DNA of 53,868 nt from Pseudomonadales bacterium (GCA_028283025.1 JAPYNO010000009.1:1-53868); one strand, 5' to 3'; counted from the first letter of the stretch, positions 36,756 to 45,526 are shown. Made by a program: numbers and translations. Notes: generated by a model from the letters alone, not told the origin.

Positions 36756-37385
36756 CTACTGTCCACAGACGATCAGATCGCCGGAAGTCGCGCCGGGCAC
36801 GGCACCATGAATCATAAGCAGACTGTGTTCTGTGTCGATGCGCACAATAGTGAGATTCTTCACAGTCACTTGCGCATCGCCCATGTGGCCAGCCATCTTC
36901 TTGCCTTTGAACACGCGCCCCGGCGTCTGGCATTGACCAATCGAGCCAGCGGCGCGGTGCGCAAGCGAGTTGCCGTGGGTCGCATCCTGACTCTTGAAGT
37001 TCCAGCGCTTGATGGTGCCGGCAAAGCCCTTGCCCTTTGAAACACCAGTCACCTTGACGCGCTGACCTTCTTCGAATCGGTCAACACCCCATTCGTCACC
37101 CGGGGCAAGGTCGGTCAATTCCTCACCGGAGGCGCGAAACTCCCACAAGCCGCGCCCCGGCAAGGTGCCCGCCTTGGAAAAGTGGCCTTGCAGCGCACGA
37201 TTCACACGCTGCGCCTTGCGCTCACCAGTGGTGACTTGCACGGCGTGATAGCCATCGCTTGCCTCGGTCTTGATCTGCGTCACGCGATTGGGCTGCACCT
37301 CCACGACAGTCACCGGGACGCTGCGACCATCCTCCTTAAAAACGCGCGTCATGCCGCGCTTTGTTCCAATGACGCCGATGGCCAT
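36756..37385 (-). CDS. rplC: 50S ribosomal protein L3
   Basis: 209 residues: [39 protein letters not shown] and the extended loop [20 protein letters not shown], then [21 protein letters not shown]3 is one of two initiators of large-subunit assembly and reaches the peptidyl transferase centre; the Gln that is methylated in E. coli is in GQCQTPG. It starts 18 bases downstream of rpsJ. Confidence 0.99.
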   Translation of the reverse strand: MAIGVIGTKRGMTRVFKEDGRSVPVTVVEVQPNRVTQIKTEASDGYHAVQVTTGERKAQRVNRALQGHFSKAGTLPGRGLWEFRASGEELTDLAPGDEWGVDRFEEGQRVKVTGVSKGKGFAGTIKRWNFKSQDATHGNSLAHRAAGSIGQCQTPGRVFKGKKMAGHMGDAQVTVKNLTIVRIDTEHSLLMIHGAVPGATSGDLIVCGQ

Positions 37386-37403
37386 GTGACGGGTACTCTT
37401 CGG

Positions 37404-37724
37404 TTACTCAGGCTGCTTGAGACTGATCTGGACTTCGACACCCGCGGCCAAATCAAGCTTGGTCAGCGCGTCCACGGTCTTGCCTGTGCTGTCAATAATG
37501 TCGATCAATCGCTTGTGGGTGCGGATTTCGTATTGGTCGCGCGCATCTTTGTTCACATGCGGCGAGATGAGGATCGTGTATTTTTCTATTCGCGTAGGCA
37601 GCGGAATAGGGCCGCGAATACGCGCCCCTGTGCGCTTGGCGGCATCAACAATCTCCCGCGTTGATGCGTCGATCAAGCGGTGATCGTATGCCTTCAGGCG
37701 TATGCGAATGCCCTCGCTTTCCAA
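37404..37724 (-). CDS. rpsJ: 30S ribosomal protein S10, TTG start
   Basis: 106 residues: [59 protein letters not shown] and the end [11 protein letters not shown]10 is the first gene of the block and also NusE in antitermination. The start codon is TTG, preceded at 6 bases by GAGGAG. A TGA lies two codons upstream in the same frame and no ATG or GTG occurs before the conserved IRIRLK, so TTG is forced. A weak start may tune expression. Normal length. Confidence 0.97.
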   Translation of the reverse strand: MESEGIRIRLKAYDHRLIDASTREIVDAAKRTGARIRGPIPLPTRIEKYTILISPHVNKDARDQYEIRTHKRLIDIIDSTGKTVDALTKLDLAAGVEVQISLKQPE

Positions 37725-37746
37725 GAATCACTCCTCACGAATTAGT

Positions 37747-37776
37747 TAGCATTGATATAGCATTGACTAGCATTGA
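37747..37776. repeat. Three phased 9-base direct repeats upstream of rpsJ
   Basis: TAGCATTGA occurs at 37747-37755, 37758-37766 and 37768-37776, with start-to-start spacing of 11 and 10 bases, about one helical turn. Read toward rpsJ it is TCAATGCTA. Phased short repeats this close to a gene start resemble operator half-sites or UP-like elements. No known regulator is recognised. Confidence 0.8.
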
Positions 37777-37788
37777 CCGAAGCAACAT

Positions 37789-37812
37789 GAAGCCTGATCA
37801 GAAGCCTGATCA
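37789..37812. repeat. Tandem 12-base repeat upstream of rpsJ
   Basis: GAAGCCTGATCA is repeated twice without a gap (37789-37800 and 37801-37812). Each copy contains the palindrome TGATCA. It lies 13 bases beyond the phased 9-base repeats and may be part of the same regulatory region. TTGATC at its outer end, read toward rpsJ, is a possible -35. Confidence 0.8.
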
Positions 37813-38085
37813 AAGGGATTCGCAAGGATTTAGGGCAAGAAGTGAGCGGACAGTGACACTTAAAGCCGCAGCCCACCCGCTTACACGAATCCTCGGCAGT
37901 TCGGGCAAAAAGACTGCGCACTGTAACCCGCTGGACATTCCTTGTCAAATCGAATTCGACGCGCGAGACCGCGCAGCGCAGCACATCCCATTGCGCCGTA
38001 ATTTTGTGTAATATTCGCGCCCACCAACCACTCGCACACACCCCACTCGACAAGTAAAGAGTGGCCACAAAAGGGGAGAACCACT

Positions 38086-40851
38086 GTGCAACGTATCAGG
38101 AATGTACTTATTGGGCTGAGTCCGTCGGCACTCGCACTGTGCGCCGGTCTCGGCGTGCTGATTACGCCGACGCTATCGGCTGAGTCTGGCGCCTCAAGCC
38201 TCATTGAAGAGGTGATTGTCACCGCAACCAGACGAGAAGAGTCGATCCAAGACATTCCCATCGCCGTATCGGCGTTCGCCGGAGAGGATTTGGAAGCAAG
38301 AGGCGTGCAGGACCTCTACGGACTGCAGGAAGTCTCGCCCTCTATTTCGGTCTACAGCTCCAACTCAACCTCCAACGGTGGCACGGTGCGTATTCGCGGC
38401 GTCGGCACCACCGGCAATAATCCTGGGCTTGAAGCCGCCGTCGGCACGTTCATCGACGGCGTCTATCGCAGCCGCGCCGGACAAGCCTTTTCGGATTTCG
38501 TTGATATTGACCGCATTGAAGTGTTGCGCGGTCCTCAAGGCACTCTGTTTGGCAAGAACACCAGCGCCGGCGCCTTGCAGATCATCACCAAGCAGCCGGA
38601 GTTTGAGCGGTCATCCATGGTCGCCTTAAGCGCTGGCGATTTCTCATCAGCGAAGGTTCAAGCATCTACCACCGGCCCGCTCAATGATGAAGTTGCCTAT
38701 CGGGTCAGTTTCAATTGGCACCAGCGAGACGGCTACTATGAGAACAGTGTCAACGACGAGGCGTATGACAGCCGCGACCGCTACACGCTCAAAGGTCAGT
38801 TGTTGTGGCAGGGCGATAACTTTGACAACCGCGTGATCGTCGACTACACCGACAAGGATGAAGATTGCTGCCCCGCGAACTTTCATTTTTCCAATACCGA
38901 GGATCAAGGTCCAAGCGCCACATCAAGGGGCGTTCTCAACAGCGGGGTCGCGCCCGGCGCCATCATCCGCGACCTCTTGGCCGAAACCAGCAAGCCAGCG
39001 GAGCCCGGCGGCGACACCTATGATGTTGGTGTCAACTTCACGCCGTTTGAAGTCGTTGAGGACAAAGGCATCCAAAACCAATTCAATTGGAATATCAATG
39101 ACAACCTGTCCTTGTCCTCAATCACGTCGTATCGCGAGTTTGATGTTGACCGAGGGCAGGATATCGACTTTACCGGCGCCGACCTCCTGCAGCCGCAATA
39201 CACATCCGAATCGTTCGAGAATTTCTCCCAAGAATTGCAATTGCAGTTCAACACCGACCGGGCAAGCTATCTGGTTGGCGCATACCTCTACACTGAGGAT
39301 ATCGTCACTGATGAGGCGATTCGCTTGGCAAAGGATGGCCCGCGCTATTTGAGCCGTTATATTGTCGGCTTGGCGCCATGGGATGGCGGCGTAGGCGCAG
39401 GCTTATCGAGCCTCACTAATGCTCCCTTTGGCACGACCACAGGTGCGGGACTCGGCACTTACAACCCAGCGACAGGCATGTACGAGGGCGACGACACCAC
39501 CCGTCGGCCTAATTTTCAAGAGCATGACGGCTACGCCGCCGACTTCGGACAAGAAACCGAAGGATGGTCGATTTTCACTCACAACACATTTGATCTCACC
39601 GAAACGCTCACGCTCACAGTTGGCGCGCGCTACTCAAACGAAACCAAGGATGCCGTGACTCGCATTAACGGCGTTGACCCGCTGCAAGGCTCCGAGCGCA
39701 ACCTGCTTGCTGCGATGCTGCGCGATGAGTTCAATGAAGCCCACTGCACGGGCCTCATATTCATCGGCTCCCTGTGTAACAACGTGTCGTGGCAAGACGA
39801 TGAGACCGAGCAAGAGTGGACTGGCACGGTCAGCCTGTCTTATGCCTTCAGCGATGACATCAACATCTACGGCAGTGTCTCACGCGGCTACAAGGCGGGT
39901 GGTTTCAATCTCGACCAGCAGGCGATTGAGATGGATATCTTTGCCACCTTTATCGCCACCGGCGGTGACCCTCGATTTTTGACCGAGAGCGGACTTGCCG
40001 CCGACGTACCGCAATCGCTCAAGGATGCCACCGGCAATGACCGAGGCGCGAATGGGCTCACACAATTTGAGTGCGGCCGAGGCGAAGGAGCCAACAATCC
40101 GAATATCACGCATCTCGACTGCGCCTTCTTCGATGACGACCATCGGTTCGAGCCGGAGTTCGTCAATTCGTATGAACTTGGATTGAAAGGCCAGTTCTTG
40201 GATGGCCGCTTGACCACCAATATCGCCCTCTTCTACAGCGACTTTGAGGACTTCCAGCTCAACACCTTCACTGGCACCGGATTCCTCATCAGCAACACCA
40301 AGGAAATGATCAGCAGGGGCGTGGAGATTGAAAGCGGCTTGTTCCTCACTGACAATGTCTATTGGAGCTTTGGTCTTACCTACGCCGATGCCAGATACGG
40401 CGACGACCTGAACGACTCCCGAACCGAAACTGAACTGTACCTTGCCCAAGAATTCGCACTTCTTGAAGATTGGAATTCGCTTGAGAACATTGAGGGCAGG
40501 CGAATTACTCATGCGCCAGCATGGCAAGGCAGCACTTCATTGTTTACTGAGCAAGCGGTGTTCGACAACATGATGGCCTATAGCAATCTGAACGTCGGGT
40601 ATCGCGGCCCGCATAACACTGGTTCGGACTTAAGGCAGGAAAAGGAAGTCAATGGCGAGTTCCTCGTCAACCTGCAGCTTGGCCTGCGCGCCACGGATGA
40701 TCGATGGGATGTGCAGTTCTGGGCGAGAAACCTGCTCGACAATCACATCCGCACCCTAGTGTTCAATTCAGTGCTCCAAGGCGGCAGCTACAGCGCTTTC
40801 CGTGCACCGCCAAGAATGATGGGCGCCACGCTGAGAATGAACTTCCGTTAG
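38086..40851 (+). CDS. TonB-dependent outer-membrane receptor
   Basis: 921 residues. A signal peptide ends near TPTLSA. It is followed by the TonB-box region IEEVIVTATRREESIQDIPI, a plug domain (TVRIRGVGTTGNNPG, DRIEVLRGPQGTLFGKNTSA, GALQIITKQPE) and a 22-stranded barrel with repeated aromatic strands (YGSVSRGYKAGGFNL). The C-terminus ends in an aromatic strand (MMGATLRMNFR). It imports a scarce ligand using TonB energy. The type resembles the large receptor families of marine gammaproteobacteria and sphingomonads; the ligand (siderophore, vitamin or glycan) is unknown. The start is GTG with GGGGAG 7 bases before it. No transport partner gene is adjacent. Confidence 0.95.
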   Translation: MQRIRNVLIGLSPSALALCAGLGVLITPTLSAESGASSLIEEVIVTATRREESIQDIPIAVSAFAGEDLEARGVQDLYGLQEVSPSISVYSSNSTSNGGTVRIRGVGTTGNNPGLEAAVGTFIDGVYRSRAGQAFSDFVDIDRIEVLRGPQGTLFGKNTSAGALQIITKQPEFERSSMVALSAGDFSSAKVQASTTGPLNDEVAYRVSFNWHQRDGYYENSVNDEAYDSRDRYTLKGQLLWQGDNFDNRVIVDYTDKDEDCCPANFHFSNTEDQGPSATSRGVLNSGVAPGAIIRDLLAETSKPAEPGGDTYDVGVNFTPFEVVEDKGIQNQFNWNINDNLSLSSITSYREFDVDRGQDIDFTGADLLQPQYTSESFENFSQELQLQFNTDRASYLVGAYLYTEDIVTDEAIRLAKDGPRYLSRYIVGLAPWDGGVGAGLSSLTNAPFGTTTGAGLGTYNPATGMYEGDDTTRRPNFQEHDGYAADFGQETEGWSIFTHNTFDLTETLTLTVGARYSNETKDAVTRINGVDPLQGSERNLLAAMLRDEFNEAHCTGLIFIGSLCNNVSWQDDETEQEWTGTVSLSYAFSDDINIYGSVSRGYKAGGFNLDQQAIEMDIFATFIATGGDPRFLTESGLAADVPQSLKDATGNDRGANGLTQFECGRGEGANNPNITHLDCAFFDDDHRFEPEFVNSYELGLKGQFLDGRLTTNIALFYSDFEDFQLNTFTGTGFLISNTKEMISRGVEIESGLFLTDNVYWSFGLTYADARYGDDLNDSRTETELYLAQEFALLEDWNSLENIEGRRITHAPAWQGSTSLFTEQAVFDNMMAYSNLNVGYRGPHNTGSDLRQEKEVNGEFLVNLQLGLRATDDRWDVQFWARNLLDNHIRTLVFNSVLQGGSYSAFRAPPRMMGATLRMNFR

Positions 40852-40982
40852 GCTAGTGTTCAAAGGGACATCTCTGGACTGTAAAGTGGTGCGCTTTCTG
40901 AGCGCATCCATGGGCACCCGGATCAGCCGCGCATGCACCGACGGCGCTTCCAGAGAACGGTAACAATCAGCAAGGAGCTCAA

Positions 40983-41364
40983 ATGACCGATTCACTTTAC
41001 GAGAAACTAAAGAGATATGCGCACGAAGGACAAGAACTAATCGAGCATTAGTACGAACGAGGAGCAGACCAAACTGAGCCTTATCAATCCTTATCTTGAA
41101 CTGTTGGGCTTTGATGTGAGGGATCCTCGTAAAGTTATTGTTGAATTTCCAACGGGCAGGGACGACATTGACCTTGAAAAGCGAAGAAAGCTGTACTCCG
41201 GAACTACCTACAAGGGCTACAGGATTTTCAATCACTACTCTCCGAGTGCACCTTACGAAGCGGGGATAGCCCGAAAATCGGTAGGGATATCGAAATCGAA
41301 CTACCCAATTCAAGTCTATCAATCCGCAATATCACTACGAGCTAGACGGCGCGGCGAGCGGTAA
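40983..41364 (+). pseudogene. Broken gene, probable HsdR-like N-terminal domain
   Basis: An ATG at 40983 preceded by AAGGAG opens MTDSLYEKLKRYAHEGQEL but stops at TAG (41049-41051). One base shifted, the sequence continues ISTNEEQTKLSLINPYLELL, then GFDVRDPRKVIVEFPTG. This TxEExTKxxLIxPxLxxLGxDV pattern is typical of the N-terminal domain of type I restriction R subunits and related nucleases. The reading continues to about 41364 (YSGTTYKGYRIFNHYSPSAP) with further decay. A full HsdR is over 700 residues, so most is lost. I infer a frameshifted and truncated remnant. The good ribosome site at the first ATG suggests recent loss. Confidence 0.55.
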
Positions 41365-41378
41365 GAAAACCGCTCTTG

Positions 41379-42710
41379 TTAATGTGAACGATTGTCTGCT
41401 TCAGACTTAGGCGGCAAGGCATCCGCCGCATAGATCGTCAGTATCACCTCCAAGTCTTCTATCACCCGGTAGTCGGGCTTTCGACCGGAGATCGCCTCGC
41501 TTCTCGCGAGGATTAAGGGCACGCCCTCTCCGCGCCTGTCCATAAAGTACCGGCGATGCTGAATCAGGCGAGAATGATCAATCTCGCAGCGAGCAAGCAG
41601 GCTTGCAATGGTCTCGTTTCGAGTCGCCTGCCTATAGGGCAAGGCTTCGGCACTCATTGAGTTCGCCAACATTCCAGGCGACGACAGCTCGATGCGGTCA
41701 TCGAACATTCGCAAGCGAATCTTGCTTCCTGTCATCGAATAGTCGCGATGAGCGACAGCATTCGTTACGGCTTCAAATACTGCGGCGATGTCATATTGCG
41801 GCAGATCTATCCGCCCTCCCTCGGTGCTCTTCATCGCAGGCACTTGCATGTTCTTACGCACAAAGTCACATGCGTCCAAGACTTGCCTATCCAAGGCACC
41901 AAAAATATCTCTGGCATCCTTTTGATAAGTCGAATCATCCGACACCTTGATCTCGGTTCCCCAGTAGGCGACTGCTTGAATAAATGCATTCGGTACGTGT
42001 TTTTCAGGCGCATTTGTTCCCAGCAAGAGTCCTGCAAGCGTAAGTCGCCACGTACCGTAGTCGTCCTTAGCGACCATTCCAAGCTTCGAGAGCAGCACTT
42101 CGCGCTGATCAAGGTCGGAGTCAGCGGCATATCGCCGCCAAAGCCTGTCATCTAAATCGTCAAGTGAGGACTCGGGGACGGGCGTTTCGTCAAAACGTAT
42201 CAATCGACTTTGACTACGTTGCTGAAACAAGCGGGCGAGCGACTCCGGGGTTAGTTGACGCTTCGCAGACCCAACCCGATGCAGATAGCCGCGCGGACTT
42301 CGATGAACGGACAAGCTGCGTGCTACTTCGATTCGAATGACGGGGACATCTTCTCCAGCAGCGTTAGGGAGCATGATTCGCTCGATGAACGGTGCAGCAG
42401 CAGGAGCAATCGAATCCTCACAGGCCTGCAGCACCAAAGCCTCGACTTCATCGAGTCGCTCGAAAGGGATACCAGTGACAGTTCTTGGACTATCCTTGAC
42501 ACCAAGAATCAAAAGTCCGCCACGGCTGTTCGCGAAGGCGGCAATCTCGTCAGCGAGGTCGTCTTGCTTCGGACCGCTAATCTTTGCACCTGCGAACCAA
42601 ACATCCTTGCACTCAAGCACGCCGTCCTCGCCCAATCGAATTCTCTCTAGGATTTCATCACGGGTTCGCCACATTCCAGGATGTCTTTTGTTCTTGTCAG
42701 GCAAGTGCAC
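41379..42710 (-). CDS. AlbA/Schlafen-type DNA-binding protein with ATP-binding-like C-terminus
   Basis: 443 residues. The N-terminal AlbA_2/Schlafen-like domain is recognisable: GVLECKDVWFAGAK, DLADEIAAFANSRGGLLILG, YLHRVGSAKRQLTPESLARL. The middle (GMVAKDDYGTWRLTLAGLLL) and the HATPase-like part (AVFEAVTNAVAHRDYSMTGS, RIELSSPGML) are those of RecG-like putative transcriptional regulators. These proteins are often found with defence or mobile genes; the biochemical role is unsettled. The frame opens with GTG; an ATG 12 codons in (MWRTRDE) is an alternative start. It lies among a decayed restriction gene and a broken toxin. Confidence 0.8.
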   Translation of the reverse strand: MHLPDKNKRHPGMWRTRDEILERIRLGEDGVLECKDVWFAGAKISGPKQDDLADEIAAFANSRGGLLILGVKDSPRTVTGIPFERLDEVEALVLQACEDSIAPAAAPFIERIMLPNAAGEDVPVIRIEVARSLSVHRSPRGYLHRVGSAKRQLTPESLARLFQQRSQSRLIRFDETPVPESSLDDLDDRLWRRYAADSDLDQREVLLSKLGMVAKDDYGTWRLTLAGLLLGTNAPEKHVPNAFIQAVAYWGTEIKVSDDSTYQKDARDIFGALDRQVLDACDFVRKNMQVPAMKSTEGGRIDLPQYDIAAVFEAVTNAVAHRDYSMTGSKIRLRMFDDRIELSSPGMLANSMSAEALPYRQATRNETIASLLARCEIDHSRLIQHRRYFMDRRGEGVPLILARSEAISGRKPDYRVIEDLEVILTIYAADALPPKSEADNRSH

Positions 42711-42790
42711 CGTTCCGCTTAGTCTACACTGACCTCAACAGGCATTGACGCAGATTTGGCGACCCAAGACCTACGCGCTCACAACGCTGC

Positions 42791-44530
42791 TCAAAGCAAG
42801 GCCGCCACCTCGCCGAGTCCGTAGGATTCTTTTGAGAGCAGGCACGCTGTGCGCTTGGTTTCGAGCTTCGAATCACCGAGGCTCAGCATTTCCCGGCCGC
42901 CGAGCCGATGTTCGAGCACGAGCGCCGATAGCAACAGCCGCCTCGCATCGCCGGTGGCTTCCGAGAGTCGCACGCCTTCGTTCGCAAGTAGGCACGCAGT
43001 CGTTGCATGATAGAGGGCCGATGTCGCTTCTCTGGCACCGAGCCTATCCGCATCCTTGGTCGATTCGTGCACGAATCGCAAGACATCCTGCAGCCTCGAA
43101 CTGACCTGCTTGCAAAAGTCTGGCAGCGCTTCGCCTACCGGTTCGAGCAGGTCTGTCAAGCGCGCTTCGAGCGCCTCGTCCGCACGGGAACGCATGATCG
43201 CCCGGTCCACCACATCCAAGCTGACGATATTGCCCGCACCCTCCCAGATTGAGCCAAGATGCGCATCGCGCACGAGGCGTGGCGTGATCCACTCCTCGAC
43301 ATACCCACAGCCGCCGCGCATTTCCATGGCGTCGCCCGTGACTCGGCGGGCATCGCGCGTAGCCCGGAACTTAAGCACAGGCGTCGCGATACGAAACACC
43401 GCCGAGTCCTGATTCGTGATAGCCGACTTGTCGAGCGCATCGGCAGCGAAGAAGCTCATGCTGAGCGCCTGCTCGGTGGGTAGCATGATTTTCAGGAGAT
43501 TGCGCTGCGCGAGCGGAATATCGATCAGCCGCTTGCCGAAGACGCGCCGATGGCGCGCGACACTTAAAGCGTCATGCATGGCACGCCGCATGAGCGCCGC
43601 CGACTTGACACCGTTTGACAGGCGCGAGAGGTTGATCATTTCGGCCATGTGCTTGAAGCCTTGATCTAGTGCGCCGAGCGGATAGCCAATTGCGCCTTCA
43701 AATCGAATCTCGCCGCTCGCCATGGAGCGTGTGCCGAGCTTGTCTTTGAGCTTGAGAATGCGATAGGCGTTCGGCCGTCCCGGCGCGAGTTGCCGAGGCA
43801 CAACAAAAAGACCGAGACCTTTCGTACCTTTCGCTGCGCCTTCTGGCCGCGCCAGCATCAAAATGACATCGGCGTCGGCATTCGAGCAAAACCACTTGTC
43901 GCCATAGATTCGATAGATGTCCCCATCAGGTGCTGCGCGCGATTCAATCTGTCCGACATCGCTGCCGCCAAACTGTTCGGTGATGAACTGTGCGCCTTGC
44001 CAGAGCTCGCTCATGTCCTGAGTTAGGAGTCGCGGCAAAAAGCGCGCCTTCATCTCATCGTCTGCAAACGTGTCGATGAGATGCGCCGCCGAATCGGTAA
44101 CGTTGATAGGGCAGCCAAGCCCAAACTCAGCTTGGTTGAACAGCAGCGTGAAAGCGTGCTTGGCGACGGCGGGCAAGCGCTGCGGCCAACCGAGCACACC
44201 GGGGCGATTGGTCATCGCGTGCAGCCCGAACTCGCCGAACGCGGCGCTTTCGAGCCGCCGGTAGGCCGGGTGATAGTTGATGCGCTGCCGGTCGCGACCG
44301 AGCCGGTCGCGGGATTCAAGTTCAGGCGGATGCTTGTTGGCGAGATAGGCGGCCTCGTCAAGTTCCCCGGCGGCAAGCTCGCCGAGCCGCGAGAGGTGCG
44401 GCCGAAGGTGTTGGTAGAGCGCCTGATCGAGATAGAGTCCAAGCAGTGATTTGAGCGCTGAATCGCACTCAAAGAAGTTGCCGCCCCGCGTGTCCGGCGC
44501 GATGACTGTATCAGATACGTGGTCGCTCAA
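42791..44530 (-). CDS. aidB: AidB-like acyl-CoA dehydrogenase
   Basis: 579 residues. AidB features: FITEQFGGSDVGQIESRA, YGDKWFCSNADADVILMLAR, KLKDKLGTRSMASGEIRFEG, HRRVFGKRLIDIPLAQRNLL, AMEMRGGCGYVEEW and LGSIWEGAGNIVSLDVV. E. coli AidB is an FAD protein of the adaptive response to alkylation that binds DNA; many homologues are plain acyl-CoA dehydrogenases, so the role is uncertain. The start is TTG, directly preceded by an in-frame TAA and with no later start before the conserved region. That TTG is only 5 bases from the divergent reductase ATG. Slightly longer than the 541-residue E. coli protein. Confidence 0.85.
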   Translation of the reverse strand: MSDHVSDTVIAPDTRGGNFFECDSALKSLLGLYLDQALYQHLRPHLSRLGELAAGELDEAAYLANKHPPELESRDRLGRDRQRINYHPAYRRLESAAFGEFGLHAMTNRPGVLGWPQRLPAVAKHAFTLLFNQAEFGLGCPINVTDSAAHLIDTFADDEMKARFLPRLLTQDMSELWQGAQFITEQFGGSDVGQIESRAAPDGDIYRIYGDKWFCSNADADVILMLARPEGAAKGTKGLGLFVVPRQLAPGRPNAYRILKLKDKLGTRSMASGEIRFEGAIGYPLGALDQGFKHMAEMINLSRLSNGVKSAALMRRAMHDALSVARHRRVFGKRLIDIPLAQRNLLKIMLPTEQALSMSFFAADALDKSAITNQDSAVFRIATPVLKFRATRDARRVTGDAMEMRGGCGYVEEWITPRLVRDAHLGSIWEGAGNIVSLDVVDRAIMRSRADEALEARLTDLLEPVGEALPDFCKQVSSRLQDVLRFVHESTKDADRLGAREATSALYHATTACLLANEGVRLSEATGDARRLLLSALVLEHRLGGREMLSLGDSKLETKRTACLLSKESYGLGEVAALL

Positions 44531-44535
44531 TTAAG

Positions 44536-45015
44536 ATGTGCTCCATGGATAAATCCAAGATATTGCTCATTGTCTACCACTCCGGCTCTGGTCGCACACA
44601 AGCGCTCGCGGAGGCCGTGCGGCGTGGTGCGAGCCACGAGGACATCGAATCAGTTGCAGTGCGATTCAAGAGCGCGTTCGAGGCAGGGCCGCAGGATTTG
44701 CTTGATGCCGATGGCGTCATCTTCGGCACACCGGAGAACTTTGGCTATATGTCGGGCGCCTTGAAAGACTTTTTTGACCGCACCTTCTACGTCGTGGAAG
44801 GCCAAATCAAGAATCCGCCCTATGCTGTCTTTGTCAGCGCGGGCAACGACGGCACAGGCGCACTCACTGCGATTCGCCGCATCGTGCGCGGCTTTCCCAT
44901 GAGCGAAGTGCAGGAAGCAGTGATTGCCCGCGGCGACGTGACGGACGAGGACTTGGAAAAAGCCGAGGCGCTCGGCGCTGCGCTTGCGTTCGGGTTGGAT
45001 GCAGGGGTGTATTAG
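44536..45015 (+). CDS. Flavodoxin-like NAD(P)H-dependent FMN reductase
   Basis: 159 residues. The flavodoxin fold shows KILLIVYHSGSGRTQALAEA, a phosphate-binding loop for FMN, and GVIFGTPENFGYMSGALKDF for the isoalloxazine ring, followed by FDRTFYVVEGQ and YAVFVSAGNDGTGAL. It resembles small WrbA-like or NADPH:FMN reductases; electron acceptor and partner are unknown. Two in-frame ATGs three codons apart are possible starts. The gene diverges from the aidB-like gene with 5 bases between start codons. Its TAG is followed in the same frame by a PIN toxin remnant. Confidence 0.85.
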   Translation: MCSMDKSKILLIVYHSGSGRTQALAEAVRRGASHEDIESVAVRFKSAFEAGPQDLLDADGVIFGTPENFGYMSGALKDFFDRTFYVVEGQIKNPPYAVFVSAGNDGTGALTAIRRIVRGFPMSEVQEAVIARGDVTDEDLEKAEALGAALAFGLDAGVY

Positions 45016-45288
45016 GGTTTCTACTTAAGCTCGATATCGGTGGCGGAAATCACAATCAAAACTTCACTCAACAAGATGAACTTTGACGCCGACCTTATCG
45101 CTTGTGCGGAACGAATCGGATTTGAATTTCTGAGCTTCTCTGCGCACGACGCCATCAAGCTAAAGGATTTGCCGTTCCACCATCGCAACCCCTTTGATCG
45201 CCTGCTTATCGCACAGAGCCTGACCCAAAAGTTGACCTTTATGACAAATGATCCTCTCATACATAGGTACGGATGCAACCTCATTTGA
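45016..45288 (+). pseudogene. PIN-domain toxin remnant lacking its N-terminus
   Basis: After the reductase TAG, the same frame continues open as GFYLSSISVAEITIKTSL, FEFLSFSAHDAIKLKDLPF, HHRNPFDRLLIAQSLTQKL and FMTNDPLIHRYGCNLI, ending at TGA. This is a VapC-like PIN domain from the first conserved Glu helix to the end, about 90 residues. The first roughly 40 codons with the leading catalytic Asp are missing. No antitoxin gene is adjacent. A GTG or TTG could start translation, but without the first Asp the nuclease should be dead. Readthrough of the reductase TAG would make an in-frame fusion; I have no evidence that this happens. Confidence 0.75.
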
Positions 45289-45526
45289 CACTCGTTCGCT
45301 GCGAGCAAGTCAAGCGCTCTCTTCAATCTCTCAACGACAGAGAAACCACAGCCACAGCCGCTTTGCTTTGATGCGCATCCTGCAGCGCCGCGCTCAGGCG
45401 CTGAAGTGCTTGCTGACGATTGATGAATTTCATCGTCCAATTATGATGCTTAATCAGACAGGATATTTGACGTATTTTGCGGTATCTTTTTGTTTTATAG
45501 CAATATCCCAATTCATTTGTTAGAAT
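45289..45526 (+). promoter_or_regulatory. AT-rich spacer with putative cysD promoter
   Basis: No gene is seen in this 238-base spacer. Its last 110 bases are strongly AT-rich. An extended -10 (TGT followed by TAGAAT) occupies 45518-45526 and predicts a start near 45533, about 30 bases before the cysD ATG at 45563. The -35 at 17 bases upstream (TAGCAA) is poor, as is common with an extended -10. An activator such as CysB could be needed, but no site is recognised. Confidence 0.4.

Larger units (their letters stand above)
37725..38085. promoter_or_regulatory. Divergent control region between rpsJ and the TonB-dependent receptor gene
   Basis: This 361-base spacer holds no gene. Toward rpsJ it contains three phased 9-base repeats and a tandem 12-base repeat, described separately. 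On the minus strand, TGCTATATC within the 9-base repeats could serve as a -10. Toward the receptor, TAATAT near 38006 is a possible -10 for the GTG start at 38086, without a convincing -35. GGGGAG lies just upstream of that GTG. In many gammaproteobacteria the str operon (rpsL, rpsG, fusA, tuf) would be found here; it is absent. Confidence 0.5.

Noticed and set aside
37747..37776. Phased repeats as a mini CRISPR array
   Set aside because: Repeats are 9 bases with 1-2 base spacers, far too short, and there are no cas genes.
40861..40982. Short inverted repeat TGCGCT/AGCGCA after the receptor gene as terminator
   Set aside because: The stem is 6 bp with no T-tract; too weak to call.
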